Source: CAZYMF01 sp964648215
GTDB lineage: Bacteria > Desulfobacterota > Binatia > HRBIN30 > JACQVA1
Assembly (NCBI GenBank): GCA_964648215.1
Contig: CAZYMF010000230.1
Location: forward strand, 1-7,407
Length of the DNA: 7,407 nucleotides
Reading direction: 5' to 3'
Shown here: positions 1-6,560 of the stretch, in pieces
Layout: each line of letters begins with the position of its first letter
Position numbering within the stretch: position 1 is the stretch's first letter
Notes under the pieces: generated by a model
Seen by the model: only the letters and a program-made list of their open reading frames with translations
The model's database searches: none
What the model was told of the DNA's origin: nothing
Translations under genes and position numbers: made by a program

Positions 1-1259
1 CGCCGCAGCCCTTCCAGATCCTCAAGATGGACAAGCGCCGCGGCAACATCGTCGTCTCGCGCCGCACCGTGCTGGAAGAGACCCGCGCCGAGCAGCGTTC
101 GGAGCTGGTCCAGAGCCTCGAGGAAGGCCAGATCATCGACGGCGTGGTCAAGAACATCACCGACTACGGCGCCTTCGTCGACCTCGGCGGCATCGACGGC
201 CTGCTGCACGTCACCGACATGTCCTGGGGCCGTGTGAACCGACCCTCGGATGTGGTGCAGGTCGGCGAGCACGTCAAGGTCGTGGTCCTCAAGTACGATC
301 CCGAGCGCGGCCGGGTGTCGCTGGGGATGAAGCAGATCCTTCCCGATCCCTGGACGACGGTGGCCGAGCGCTACCCGATCGGCGCGAAAGTGCGCGGCAA
401 GGTGGTGAGCCTGGCCGATTACGGCGCCTTCGTCGAGCTGGAGCCGGGGATCGAGGGCCTGGTGCACGTCTCCGAGATGTCGTGGTCCAAGCGCGTCGCC
501 CACCCCTCGAAGGTGGTCGAGGTCGGCCAGGACGTGGACGTCGTCGTCCTGGACGTCGACACGGCCAACTGCCGTATCTCGCTCGGGCTCAAGCAGGCCG
601 AGCCCAATCCGTGGGAGATGATGCGCATCAATCACCCGATCGGCAGCCACGTTCAGGGCAAGGTCAAAAACGTGACTGACTTCGGCGTCTTCGTCGGCGT
701 CGAGGACGGCATCGACGGGCTGGTGCACGTCTCCGATCTGCACTGGACCAAGAAGGTCAAGCATCCCTCCGAGCTCTACAAGAAGGGCGACGACATCGAA
801 GCGGTCGTGCTGGGGATCGACGTCGACAACGAGCGTGTCTCCCTCGGGGTGAAGCAGCTGGCCGAGGATCCGTGGCAGACGATGCCCAAGCGGCATCCGG
901 TCGGCAGCCGTGCCAAGGGCCGGGTGACCAGCGTGACCGACTTCGGCGTCTTCGTCGAGCTCGAAGAAGGCGTGGAGGGACTGATTCACGTTTCGCAGCT
1001 GAGCTCCGAGCGCGTCGACAAGCCGCAGCAGATTTTTCAGCCGGGCCAGGAGGTCGACGCCGAGGTGACGCAGATCGACAGTCGCGAGCGCAAGATCGGG
1101 CTCAGCATCAAGGCGCTGCGCCGCAGCGAGGAGCGCGAGGAGGTCGAGTCGTACATGAAGCGCGAGCGCGAAGGGGCGCGATTCTCTTTCGAGGACATCC
1201 TCAACGAGGAGCTCCGGCTCGATCGTGAGGAAAGCGGCGCCAGCAAAGATAGGAGCTGA
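1..1259 (+). CDS. rpsA: 30S ribosomal protein S1, C-terminal part (5' end outside window)
   Basis: Ribosomal protein S1 binds mRNA on the 30S subunit and helps initiate translation of structured or weak-SD messages. The frame is open from base 3, and the first residues visible (PQPFQILKMDKRRGN) continue into the VVSRR linker that in S1 precedes domain 3, so the true start lies left of the window and roughly 170-180 residues are missing. Counting from the Met at base 27, four S1 (OB-fold) repeats follow at about residues 34-103, 118-190, 205-277 and 292-362. Each carries the D-[YF]-G-[AV]-F-V and G-[LI]-[LIV]-H-V-[ST] signatures. They correspond to domains 3-6 of a six-domain S1. The tail is charged and rich in Glu/Arg. 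The next gene, ihfB, starts 9 nt after the stop, the same neighbour as in E. coli. Identification is from visible motifs and family knowledge and is very secure; the Met at 27 is internal. Confidence 0.97.
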   Translation, partial: PQPFQILKMDKRRGNIVVSRRTVLEETRAEQRSELVQSLEEGQIIDGVVKNITDYGAFVDLGGIDGLLHVTDMSWGRVNRPSDVVQVGEHVKVVVLKYDPERGRVSLGMKQILPDPWTTVAERYPIGAKVRGKVVSLADYGAFVELEPGIEGLVHVSEMSWSKRVAHPSKVVEVGQDVDVVVLDVDTANCRISLGLKQAEPNPWEMMRINHPIGSHVQGKVKNVTDFGVFVGVEDGIDGLVHVSDLHWTKKVKHPSELYKKGDDIEAVVLGIDVDNERVSLGVKQLAEDPWQTMPKRHPVGSRAKGRVTSVTDFGVFVELEEGVEGLIHVSQLSSERVDKPQQIFQPGQEVDAEVTQIDSRERKIGLSIKALRRSEEREEVESYMKREREGARFSFEDILNEELRLDREESGASKDRS

Positions 1260-1268
1260 TCCGCCGCC

Positions 1269-1577
<309 letters not shown>

Positions 1578-1588
1578 GCGACCGGTCC

Positions 1589-2086
1589 ATGTCCGTGCTC
1601 TGGGCCCCCTGGCGCATGGCCTACGTGGCCGGGCACAAGGAGCCGGGCTGCCTGTTCTGCAACGTTCCCAAGGCGGCCGACGCGCGCGCGACGTTGCTGC
1701 TGGGGACGACCTCTCACGCGCTCGTGATGCTCAATCGCTTTCCCTATGCCAACGGCCACGTGATGGTGGCGCCGCTGGCGCATACCGCCGACCTCGACGG
1801 CCTCGATGCCGCGGCCTATGCCGGCGTGATGGCCGCGCTGCGCCAGGCGGTGCGCGTGCTGCGCGAGGCGTTTCAGCCGCAGGGTCTGAACATCGGCATG
1901 AACCTCGGCGCCGCCGCCGGCGCGGGCGTTGCCGATCACCTGCACTGGCACGTCGTGCCGCGCTGGATCGGCGACACCAACTTCATGCCCCTGCTCGGCG
2001 AGGTGCGGGTGATGCCCGAGCACCTGCTCGCCACCTACGACCGGTTGCGCCCCCACTTCGGCGCCTTGGCGGAGACGGGCGCGTGA
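1589..2086 (+). CDS. HIT-domain protein (Ap4A phosphorylase/hydrolase-like)
   Basis: This is a histidine-triad nucleotide-binding enzyme of the branch that begins with LWAPWRM, related to bacterial Ap4A phosphorylases and hydrolases. Counting from the ATG at 1589 (165 aa), Cys21-x2-Cys24 form half of a likely zinc site. NRFPYANGHVMVAP is the conserved HIT core strand-loop. The triad HLHWHVVPRW supplies His117, His119 (expected nucleophile) and His121, followed by the family motif GDTNFMP. The likely reaction is cleavage of dinucleoside polyphosphates or nucleotidyl conjugates in the cytoplasm; the exact substrate cannot be read from sequence. The frame is also open to a TTG at 1574 that overlaps the ihfB stop (TTGA), adding five residues. 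The ATG is preferred because LWAPWR normally lies within a few residues of the start, but neither has a convincing Shine-Dalgarno sequence. The overlap or abutment implies co-transcription with ihfB. Confidence 0.93.
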   Translation: MSVLWAPWRMAYVAGHKEPGCLFCNVPKAADARATLLLGTTSHALVMLNRFPYANGHVMVAPLAHTADLDGLDAAAYAGVMAALRQAVRVLREAFQPQGLNIGMNLGAAAGAGVADHLHWHVVPRWIGDTNFMPLLGEVRVMPEHLLATYDRLRPHFGALAETGA

Positions 2087-2101
2087 GCCGGCCGCGCCGG
2101 C
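2087..2101 (+). other. Short GC hairpin immediately after the HIT gene
   Basis: GCCGGC-CGC-GCCGGC begins at the base after the TGA and can form a 6-bp all-GC stem with a 3-nt loop. There is no following T-tract, so it is at best a weak or factor-assisted terminator or mRNA 3'-end structure. In GC-rich DNA a short palindrome like this can also arise by chance. Confidence 0.25.
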
Positions 2102-2116
2102 GCCGTGACCTTCGTG

Positions 2117-2145
2117 TTGCCCCTGGGGTAGGGCCTCCCTATAAT
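2117..2145 (+). promoter_or_regulatory. Predicted sigma70-type promoter for the AAA+/VWA gene pair
   Basis: The -35 box TTGCCC (2117-2122, four of six consensus bases) is followed by exactly 17 bp and a perfect TATAAT -10 box (2140-2145). A start near 2151-2153 would give an untranslated leader of about 60 nt before the ATG at 2212. A perfect -10 stands out in such GC-rich sequence, and it lies in the only sizeable gap (2087-2211) between the housekeeping operon and the ATPase gene. No clear operator or riboswitch is visible in the leader. Confidence 0.7.
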
Positions 2146-2211
2146 CGACGCACGGGCTCGTAGGCGCGCCAGGAGAGGCGTTCCGACCGAACCGGCGGAA
2201 AGGTGGTGCGG

Positions 2212-3609
2212 ATGCAGACAGCGCGGACCCTTGGGGAGTTGCGAGAATCGGGCCATCAGGTTCGCACCGTGCGAGCGGAGATGCGGCGCAACCTGCTCGA
2301 TCGCCTCGGCCGCAGCGAGCGTATCCTCCCCGGCATCATCGGCTTCGACGACACCGTCATCCCCGAGATCGAGAATGCCATCCTCGCCGGTCATCACATG
2401 GTCTTCCTCGGCGAGCGCGGGCAAGCCAAGTCGCGGATCATCCGCGGCCTGACGGCGTTGCTCGATCCGCTGGTGCCGGCGGTGCGGGGCTGCGAGATCA
2501 ACGACAGCCCGTTCGCGCCGATCTGCAAGGAGTGCCGCCGCCGCGCCGCCGAGCAGGGCGACGCGCTCGAGATCGAGTGGATCGAGCCCGACAGCCGCTA
2601 CGCCGAGAAGCTGGCGACCCCCGACGTGTCGATCGCCGATCTGATCGGCGAGATCGACCCGATCAAGGTCGCCGAGGGCCGCTACCTCGCCGACGAGGAG
2701 ACCATCCACTACGGCCTCGTGCCGCGCACCAACCGCGGCATCTTCGCCATCAACGAGCTGCCGGATCTGACCGAGAAGGTGCAGGTCGGGCTCTTCAATC
2801 TGATGGAGGAGAAGGACGTCCAGATCAAGGGCTACAAGATCCGCCTGCCGCTGGACATCGTGATCGTGGCCAGCGCCAACCCCGAGGACTACACCAACCG
2901 CGGGCGCATCATCACGCCGCTCAAGGATCGCTTCGACGTCCAGATCCGCACCCATTACCCGCACTCGATCGAGGACGAGATCGCCATCATGGAGCAGGAG
3001 CTGCCGCCCATCGATCGCGCCGAGCGCACGGTCGGCATGCCGCCTTTCCTGCGCGAGATCATCGCCCAGTTGACCTTCGAGGCCCGCGACTCCAACGAGA
3101 TCAACCAGTCCTCCGGCGTCAGCGTTCGCGTCAGCATCAACAACTACGAGAGCGTGATCAGCAACGCCGAGAAGCGCGCCGTGCGCGTCGACGAGCGCGA
3201 GATCGTGCCGCGCCTGAGCGACCTCCACGCCGTGCTCGCCTCCACCGCGGGCAAGCTCGAGCTGGAGTACGCCGGCGAGGACAAGAAGGCCGACGAACTC
3301 ATCGACCGCCTGCTCAACCGCGCCATTCTCAAGGTGTTCGACAAGGCCCTCGATGCGGAGCAGCTCAAGCCCGTCCTCGAGTACTTCGAGAAGGGCGGCG
3401 GGGTCGAGGTCTCCGACAGCATGCCGGCGGCGGAGTACCTCGACGCGCTCAAGGCGATTCCGGGCCTGCAGGACGCCATCCGCCCCCTCGGCGGCGTCGA
3501 GAGCCCGGGCTTCATCGCCGCCGCCATCGAGCTGATCTTCGAAGGGCTGCACCTGCACCAGAAGCTCAACAAGGATCGCGAAGGGGGACGCTACTCCTAC
3601 CGCGCATGA
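2212..3609 (+). CDS. AAA+ ATPase of the MoxR / magnesium-chelatase I-subunit type
   Basis: This 465-aa AAA+ ATPase resembles the I (motor) subunit of magnesium chelatase and MoxR ATPases. Visible motifs, numbered from the ATG at 2212, are Walker A GERGQAKS (67-74), a Walker B segment GIFAINELPDL with Asn181-Glu182, sensor 1 in VASANPEDYTNRGR (Asn223) and an arginine-finger candidate in PLKDRF (Arg240). An insert after Walker A contains Cys94, Cys105 and Cys108 (C-x10-C-x2-C). The start is chosen because AGGTGG (2201-2206) sits 5 nt before this ATG and because TLGELRESGH begins related proteins, for example the mycobacterial one I recall as Rv0958. A GTG at 2203 would add three residues. The next gene encodes a VWA protein, as in ChlI-ChlD and MoxR-VWA pairs. 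These ATPases form hexameric rings that remodel a protein or insert a metal. The client here is unknown, and no porphyrin or cobalamin gene is nearby. Confidence 0.95.
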   Translation: MQTARTLGELRESGHQVRTVRAEMRRNLLDRLGRSERILPGIIGFDDTVIPEIENAILAGHHMVFLGERGQAKSRIIRGLTALLDPLVPAVRGCEINDSPFAPICKECRRRAAEQGDALEIEWIEPDSRYAEKLATPDVSIADLIGEIDPIKVAEGRYLADEETIHYGLVPRTNRGIFAINELPDLTEKVQVGLFNLMEEKDVQIKGYKIRLPLDIVIVASANPEDYTNRGRIITPLKDRFDVQIRTHYPHSIEDEIAIMEQELPPIDRAERTVGMPPFLREIIAQLTFEARDSNEINQSSGVSVRVSINNYESVISNAEKRAVRVDEREIVPRLSDLHAVLASTAGKLELEYAGEDKKADELIDRLLNRAILKVFDKALDAEQLKPVLEYFEKGGGVEVSDSMPAAEYLDALKAIPGLQDAIRPLGGVESPGFIAAAIELIFEGLHLHQKLNKDREGGRYSYRA

Positions 3610-3688
3610 GAGCCGCCGAGCCGAGCAGGACCGGTAGGGGGGAAGGGCGCGAGGGGCGACCGGCCGTGCCGTCGCTCGCCACCGACTC

Positions 3689-5278
3689 ATGATCGTCACG
3701 CGCTACACGGAGTGGGACGGCAGTCAGCGCGTGCGGCTGACGGCCGATCAGGTTTTCGAGAAGCTCTCCGAGTATCTCTCCTACACCGACGACGTGCAGC
3801 AGGCGCTCGACTGGATGACGCGCCAGGGCTTCGACTGGGAAGGCGTGCAGGTGCTCGGCCTCGACGACTTCCTCGAGGAGCTGCGCGAGGCGATGCGGCA
3901 ACGCTACCGCGACTTCAACCTCGACTCGTCGCTCGACGAGATGCGCCAGCGCCTCGAGGACATTCTCGACCTGGAACGCGACACCCTCGACAACGACACG
4001 CCTCCCGAGCGCGCCGGCGGCAAGCGCGACTTTCTCGATCAGCTGCCGCACCCGCTGAGCGAGGCCATCGAGCGGATGAAGCAGTACGAGTTCGAGGACG
4101 CGCAGGCGCGCAGCGATTTCGAGAACCTGCTCGAGGAGCTGGAGAACGTCCGCGACCTCGAGGACTTCCAACGCCGGCAGGGCGATCTGTTCCACGGGCC
4201 GCAATCGCTCGGCTACCAGGAGGCCCTCGATCTGATGCGCGAGATGCAGCGCCTCAAGCAGTTGGAGGAGGCGCTCTTCGACGGCGACCTGGAGCAGATC
4301 TCCCTCGACGATCTGCGCGAGCTGCTCGGTCCCGAGGCGCTGCAGAACTTCCAGACGCTGAAGCAGGTGCGCCTGCTGCTCAACAACGCCGGCTACCTGA
4401 CCCAGAAGCAGGGGCGCGCCCAGCTCTCCCCCAAGGGCATCCGCCGCATCGGACAGCTGGCGCTGCGCGACATCTACCAGGGTTTGCTGCGCGACCGGCC
4501 GGGGGCGCACCAGATGGACCATCGCGGCCAGGCCGACGCCCGGCCCGACGCGACCAAGAACTACCACTTCGGCGACCCGCTCAACCTCGACCTCGTCGGC
4601 ACGCTGAAGAAGGCGCTGGCGCGCCGCCAGGGCGCGCCGTTGGCGATGGAGCCGGGCGACTTCGAGGTGTTCGACACCCAGTACGCCACCACCACCGCCA
4701 CCGTGCTGCTGCTCGACATGAGCTGGTCGATGAGCTGGGAGGGCCGCTTCGCCGCCGCCAAGAAGGTGGCCATGGCGCTGGAGAGCCTGGTGCGCGCGCG
4801 CTACCCGCGCGACTACTTCGCCATCGTCGGCTTCTTCACCCGCGCCGTGGAGCTGAAGGCGCGGGACCTGCCCGAGGCGAGCTGGAACATGGGCGACCCG
4901 TTCACCAATCTGCAGGACGGGCTGCGTCTGGCCAGCGATCTGCTCAAGCGCCACCCGAGCCAGAACCGGCAGGTGATCGTCATCACCGACGGCCAGCCGA
5001 CCGCCTACTTCTCCCGCGGCCGCCTCTACTGCGAGTGGCCGCTGTCCTTCGGCGGCATCAGCATGCGCGCCGCGCAGGAGACGCTGAAGGAGGTCGAGCG
5101 CCTCACCCGCCGCGGCGTCACCATCAACACCTTCATGCTCGACGACAGCCCCAGCCTGCGCGCCTTCGTCGAGCGCATGACCAAGATCAACAAGGGCCGC
5201 GCCCTCTATACCCGCCCCGACCGCCTCGGCGAGTACCTGCTCGTCGACTACATCGGCAAGAAGCGCAAGAAGGTGTGA
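3689..5278 (+). CDS. VWA-domain protein, magnesium-chelatase D-subunit-like partner of the ATPase
   Basis: This 529-aa protein has a long acidic, helical N-terminal half and a C-terminal von Willebrand A domain (about 335-529). The N-terminal half is rich in Glu/Asp/Leu/Arg, with likely coiled-coil stretches around residues 60-100 and 125-180. The MIDAS metal site is complete: Asp343, Ser345 and Ser347 in LLLDMSWSMS, Thr406 in DPFTNLQ, and Asp434 in VIVITDGQP. HFGDPLNLDLVGTL and DFEVFDTQ before the VWA domain are typical of this COG4548-like family. The protein ends in a basic tail (GKKRKKV). In chelatases and MoxR systems such proteins dock on the ATPase ring and carry a metal-dependent adhesion site for the client. 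It lies 79 nt after the ATPase gene, probably in one transcript. ATG 3689 is the only start downstream of an in-frame TAG at 3635-3637. No Shine-Dalgarno lies at a normal distance; purine-rich GGGGGGAAGGG is about 40 nt upstream. Function beyond the family is not known. Confidence 0.95.
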   Translation: MIVTRYTEWDGSQRVRLTADQVFEKLSEYLSYTDDVQQALDWMTRQGFDWEGVQVLGLDDFLEELREAMRQRYRDFNLDSSLDEMRQRLEDILDLERDTLDNDTPPERAGGKRDFLDQLPHPLSEAIERMKQYEFEDAQARSDFENLLEELENVRDLEDFQRRQGDLFHGPQSLGYQEALDLMREMQRLKQLEEALFDGDLEQISLDDLRELLGPEALQNFQTLKQVRLLLNNAGYLTQKQGRAQLSPKGIRRIGQLALRDIYQGLLRDRPGAHQMDHRGQADARPDATKNYHFGDPLNLDLVGTLKKALARRQGAPLAMEPGDFEVFDTQYATTTATVLLLDMSWSMSWEGRFAAAKKVAMALESLVRARYPRDYFAIVGFFTRAVELKARDLPEASWNMGDPFTNLQDGLRLASDLLKRHPSQNRQVIVITDGQPTAYFSRGRLYCEWPLSFGGISMRAAQETLKEVERLTRRGVTINTFMLDDSPSLRAFVERMTKINKGRALYTRPDRLGEYLLVDYIGKKRKKV

Positions 5279-5304
5279 GGGGGCGCGGGTCTGCTCCGGG
5301 GCGG

Positions 5305-5333
5305 ATCGCGACCGTCCTGCCCATGGTCGCGAT
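5305..5333 (+). terminator. Hairpin downstream of the VWA gene, possible terminator
   Basis: ATCGCGACC (5305-5313) and GGTCGCGAT (5325-5333) form a perfect 9-bp inverted repeat around an 11-nt loop, 26 nt after the VWA stop. Only a TTTC follows, so the U-tract is very short. It fits the end of the ATPase-VWA transcript but could be a binding site instead. Confidence 0.45.
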
Positions 5334-5339
5334 TTCGAT

Positions 5340-5603
5340 GTGGTCTGGATCGATGCCCTCGTCGGCACCGGTAAGGAGGTCGTGATCTATTCCGCGGTCT
5401 TCGACCACTTCTTTCTCTCCCGCGATGGTGGTCTGGACTCGCTTTGCCGGCGCGAGGCATCGCGTGCTCCACTCCAGACCTACCCACCGCCCGAGCGAAT
5501 CGAGATCCCGGGCGAAGCACTCGTGCTGAAATACGGGGAGATCCGCAATCTCAACCTGGCCTTCTACAGCCTTCAGGACGAGGCGGGTGCGGATGCCGAC
5601 TAG
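5340..5603 (+). CDS. Doubtful small hypothetical protein or gene remnant (87 aa)
   Basis: I do not recognise this protein. The frame runs from a GTG at 5340 to a TAG at 5601-5603, and third codon positions are mostly G or C, as in real genes of this window. The overlapping antisense frame (5187-5768) has much weaker third-position GC. The segment PPPERIEIPGEALVLKYGE followed by IRNLNLAFYSLQ looks like ordinary protein, with few repeats or low-complexity runs. Against it, the GTG has no Shine-Dalgarno sequence, it begins only 6 nt after the hairpin at 5305-5333, and the frame stays open upstream without any start codon. An AAGGAGG (5373-5379) lies only 2 nt before an in-frame GTG at 5382, which is too close to be normal. 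It may be the 3' remnant of a longer gene. It converges on the - strand gene at 5633 with a 29-nt gap. Confidence 0.35.
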   Translation: MVWIDALVGTGKEVVIYSAVFDHFFLSRDGGLDSLCRREASRAPLQTYPPPERIEIPGEALVLKYGEIRNLNLAFYSLQDEAGADAD

Positions 5604-5632
5604 GTCCTCCAGAACCGTCGTGCGCCCCGCTA

Positions 5633-6070
5633 TCACTTCAACCGCGCCGGCTCCGCCACCTCCTCCGCCTCGGCGGTGTCGCGGTGGACCTCCTCGCGGA
5701 TGATGCGCTCGGTGGCCGCCTCCAGGTACTCGGTCAACGCGTGGTTGAGCTCTCGAAACTCCGGCCACAAAATCGTCTGCACGAAGGAGTTGGGGGCGCG
5801 CAGCATCACCGTGGTGCGGCGCTGGCCGCGGTAGCGGTACGGGCGCAGCTCGTAGCGGCGACAGAGGGCGAGAAACAGACGGCGCGACCAGTGATCGGGG
5901 AACGTGAACTTGATCTCCACTGCCTGATCGGCCCGCCCCGCTTCGTTCAGCCGTTGCCGGATACGCTCGAGCGCCGCGGCCGCGGCCAATCGTTCGCCGT
6001 GTGTGCCGGCACCCGCGAATAGTGCCTCGATCTTGCGCAGCTTCTCCCGCAGCTGCCGTTCTTCATCCAT
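5633..6070 (-). CDS. Conserved hypothetical protein, 145 aa
   Basis: This soluble, charged protein has no signal peptide or membrane segment. An N-terminal helical section (residues 1-47, with LREKLRKIEALFAGAGT and GERLAAAAALERIRQRL) distantly resembles the DUF2786-type helical module. It is followed by a compact core, KFTFPDHWSRRLFLALCRRY (54-73), then RPYRYRGQRRTTVMLRAP (76-93), and a C-terminal helix ending in an acidic tail. I recall similar uncharacterised proteins with the pattern W-S-R-R-L-F-L-A-L and Q-R-R-T-T-V-M, which suggests a real conserved family, but I cannot give a function. The start at 6070 is supported by an AGAAGG on the - strand 4 nt upstream. Its promoter region (about 6071-6130) adjoins the repeat array, so that array may have inserted just upstream of it. 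It is convergent with the doubtful 5340-5603 frame. Confidence 0.85.
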   Translation of the reverse strand: MDEERQLREKLRKIEALFAGAGTHGERLAAAAALERIRQRLNEAGRADQAVEIKFTFPDHWSRRLFLALCRRYELRPYRYRGQRRTTVMLRAPNSFVQTILWPEFRELNHALTEYLEAATERIIREEVHRDTAEAEEVAEPARLK

Positions 6071-6130
6071 CGCGCCTTCTTTGCGGGAGGCGGCGAGAAA
6101 TTCAAGTCAAGGATCCCAGGGAGGGAGCGG

Positions 6131-6180
6131 ACGGCGGCGAAACGGTGAAAAGTCCCAAGGGTCGCATGGCCAACCAACAA
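6131..6180 (+). repeat. Left remnant of the ~140-bp RAYT-array spacer
   Basis: This stretch, including TCCCAAGGGTCGCA and CCAACCAACAAGGTGG, matches the last ~50 bp of the spacers at 6421-6560 and 7076-7214 (for example TCCAAGGGTCGCA near 7187). It marks the left edge of the repeat array. It also contains an ATG at 6166, with AAGGG 4 nt upstream, in frame with the decayed RAYT copy. Confidence 0.6.
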
Positions 6181-6395
6181 GGTGGCACCGGGCTCTGTCC
6201 GGTGCGAGATCGGTTGCTGATCACTCGGCGAAACCTGCCCCATTGGCAGATCGGCGGATCGGCCTACCCCATCACCTCTCGCAACAAGAACCTGCAACCG
6301 CGCAAGCCCGGCGCATGGCATCGACGCCTGCAAGCACCTGGACGCCGAGCGGTACACCCTCCGGGCTCTAGTGCATCGGCCGGTGCATTGAGGGC
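6166..6395 (+). pseudogene. Decayed RAYT transposase copy between R1 and R2
   Basis: This is homologous to the intact RAYT at 6501-7046. From an ATG at 6166 it reads MANQQGGTGLCPVR through R1, then ITRRNLPHWQIGGSAYPITS, matching the intact copy's ITRRNLPHWQIGGSTYFITF. A deletion of about 4 nt near 6300 and one of about 1 nt near 6321 break the frame. An internal deletion of roughly 275 nt, starting near 6372, then removes the His-x-His motif, the catalytic tyrosine region and most of the C-terminus. The final bases (CATTGAGGGCGCACC) resume homology at the stop-codon/REP junction of the intact copy. It cannot encode an active enzyme. Like the intact gene it is bracketed by inverted REPs (R1 and R2), so it once formed the same unit. 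Confidence 0.8.
6181..6207 (+). repeat. REP-like hairpin R1 (forward)
   Basis: First of five copies. The sequence is GGTG followed by the stem GCACCGG (6185-6191), loop GCTCTGT and stem CCGGTGC (to 6205). With a G-T and a C-G pair inside, the stem can extend to 9 bp around a TCT loop. GTGG at its 5' foot fits the GTRG tetranucleotide that RAYT proteins recognise in known REP elements. Confidence 0.9.
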
Positions 6396-6420
6396 GCACC
6401 GGACAGAGCCCGGTACCACC
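6396..6420 (-). repeat. REP-like hairpin R2 (inverted)
   Basis: This is the reverse complement of the R1 core with one substitution (CCGGTACC where the others have CCGGTGCC), which puts one mismatch in the stem. It closes the decayed RAYT unit. Confidence 0.9.
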
Positions 6421-6560
6421 AGATCTGGTTTGCTCGGTGTTGTCCTAGGACGGTCCGACCGGTTGCTCCCTGGAACCAAGCATGATCGTCTCTCCCGAAG
6501 ATGCCTGACGGCGGAGAAAAGGCGAGGAAGGGCAAGGGTTGTACGCCGGCCAGTCAAGAA
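6421..6560 (+). repeat. Spacer repeat A (140 bp) between R2 and R3
   Basis: This aligns end to end with spacer B (7076-7214). A 35-bp block is identical (6459-6493 and 7114-7148, containing TGCTCCCTGGAACCAAGC), and substitutions and small indels lie on either side. It contains the ATG at 6501 from which the intact RAYT frame can be read. Both spacers are flanked by REPs pointing outward from the RAYT units, so it is part of the repeated unit and not random flanking DNA. Confidence 0.8.

Noticed and set aside
2212..5278. Bacteriochlorophyll or cobalamin metal chelatase
   Set aside because: Only the I-like and D-like genes are present. There is no H/CobN subunit or pigment/corrin gene in the window, and the ATPase motif variant fits the generic MoxR/chelatase-like subfamily.
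2035..5368. Very long open frames on the - strand (2035-3699 and 3566-5368) opposite the ATPase and VWA genes
   Set aside because: Their translations are low-complexity Leu/Ala/Val/Glu/His-rich strings with no domains. They mirror GC-rich codon use of the + strand genes, whose AAA+ and VWA motifs are unambiguous.
5373..5384. AAGGAGG followed by GTG as a strong ribosome binding site and start for the small hypothetical frame
   Set aside because: The spacing is only 2 nt, too short for normal initiation. The sequence also reads naturally as codons within the frame (GKEVV).
5187..5768. 193-codon - strand frame as an alternative to the 5340-5603 frame
   Set aside because: It overlaps the end of the VWA gene and the - strand gene at 5633. 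Its ends are Arg/Gly-rich shadow sequence, and its third-position GC is weaker than that of the + strand frame.
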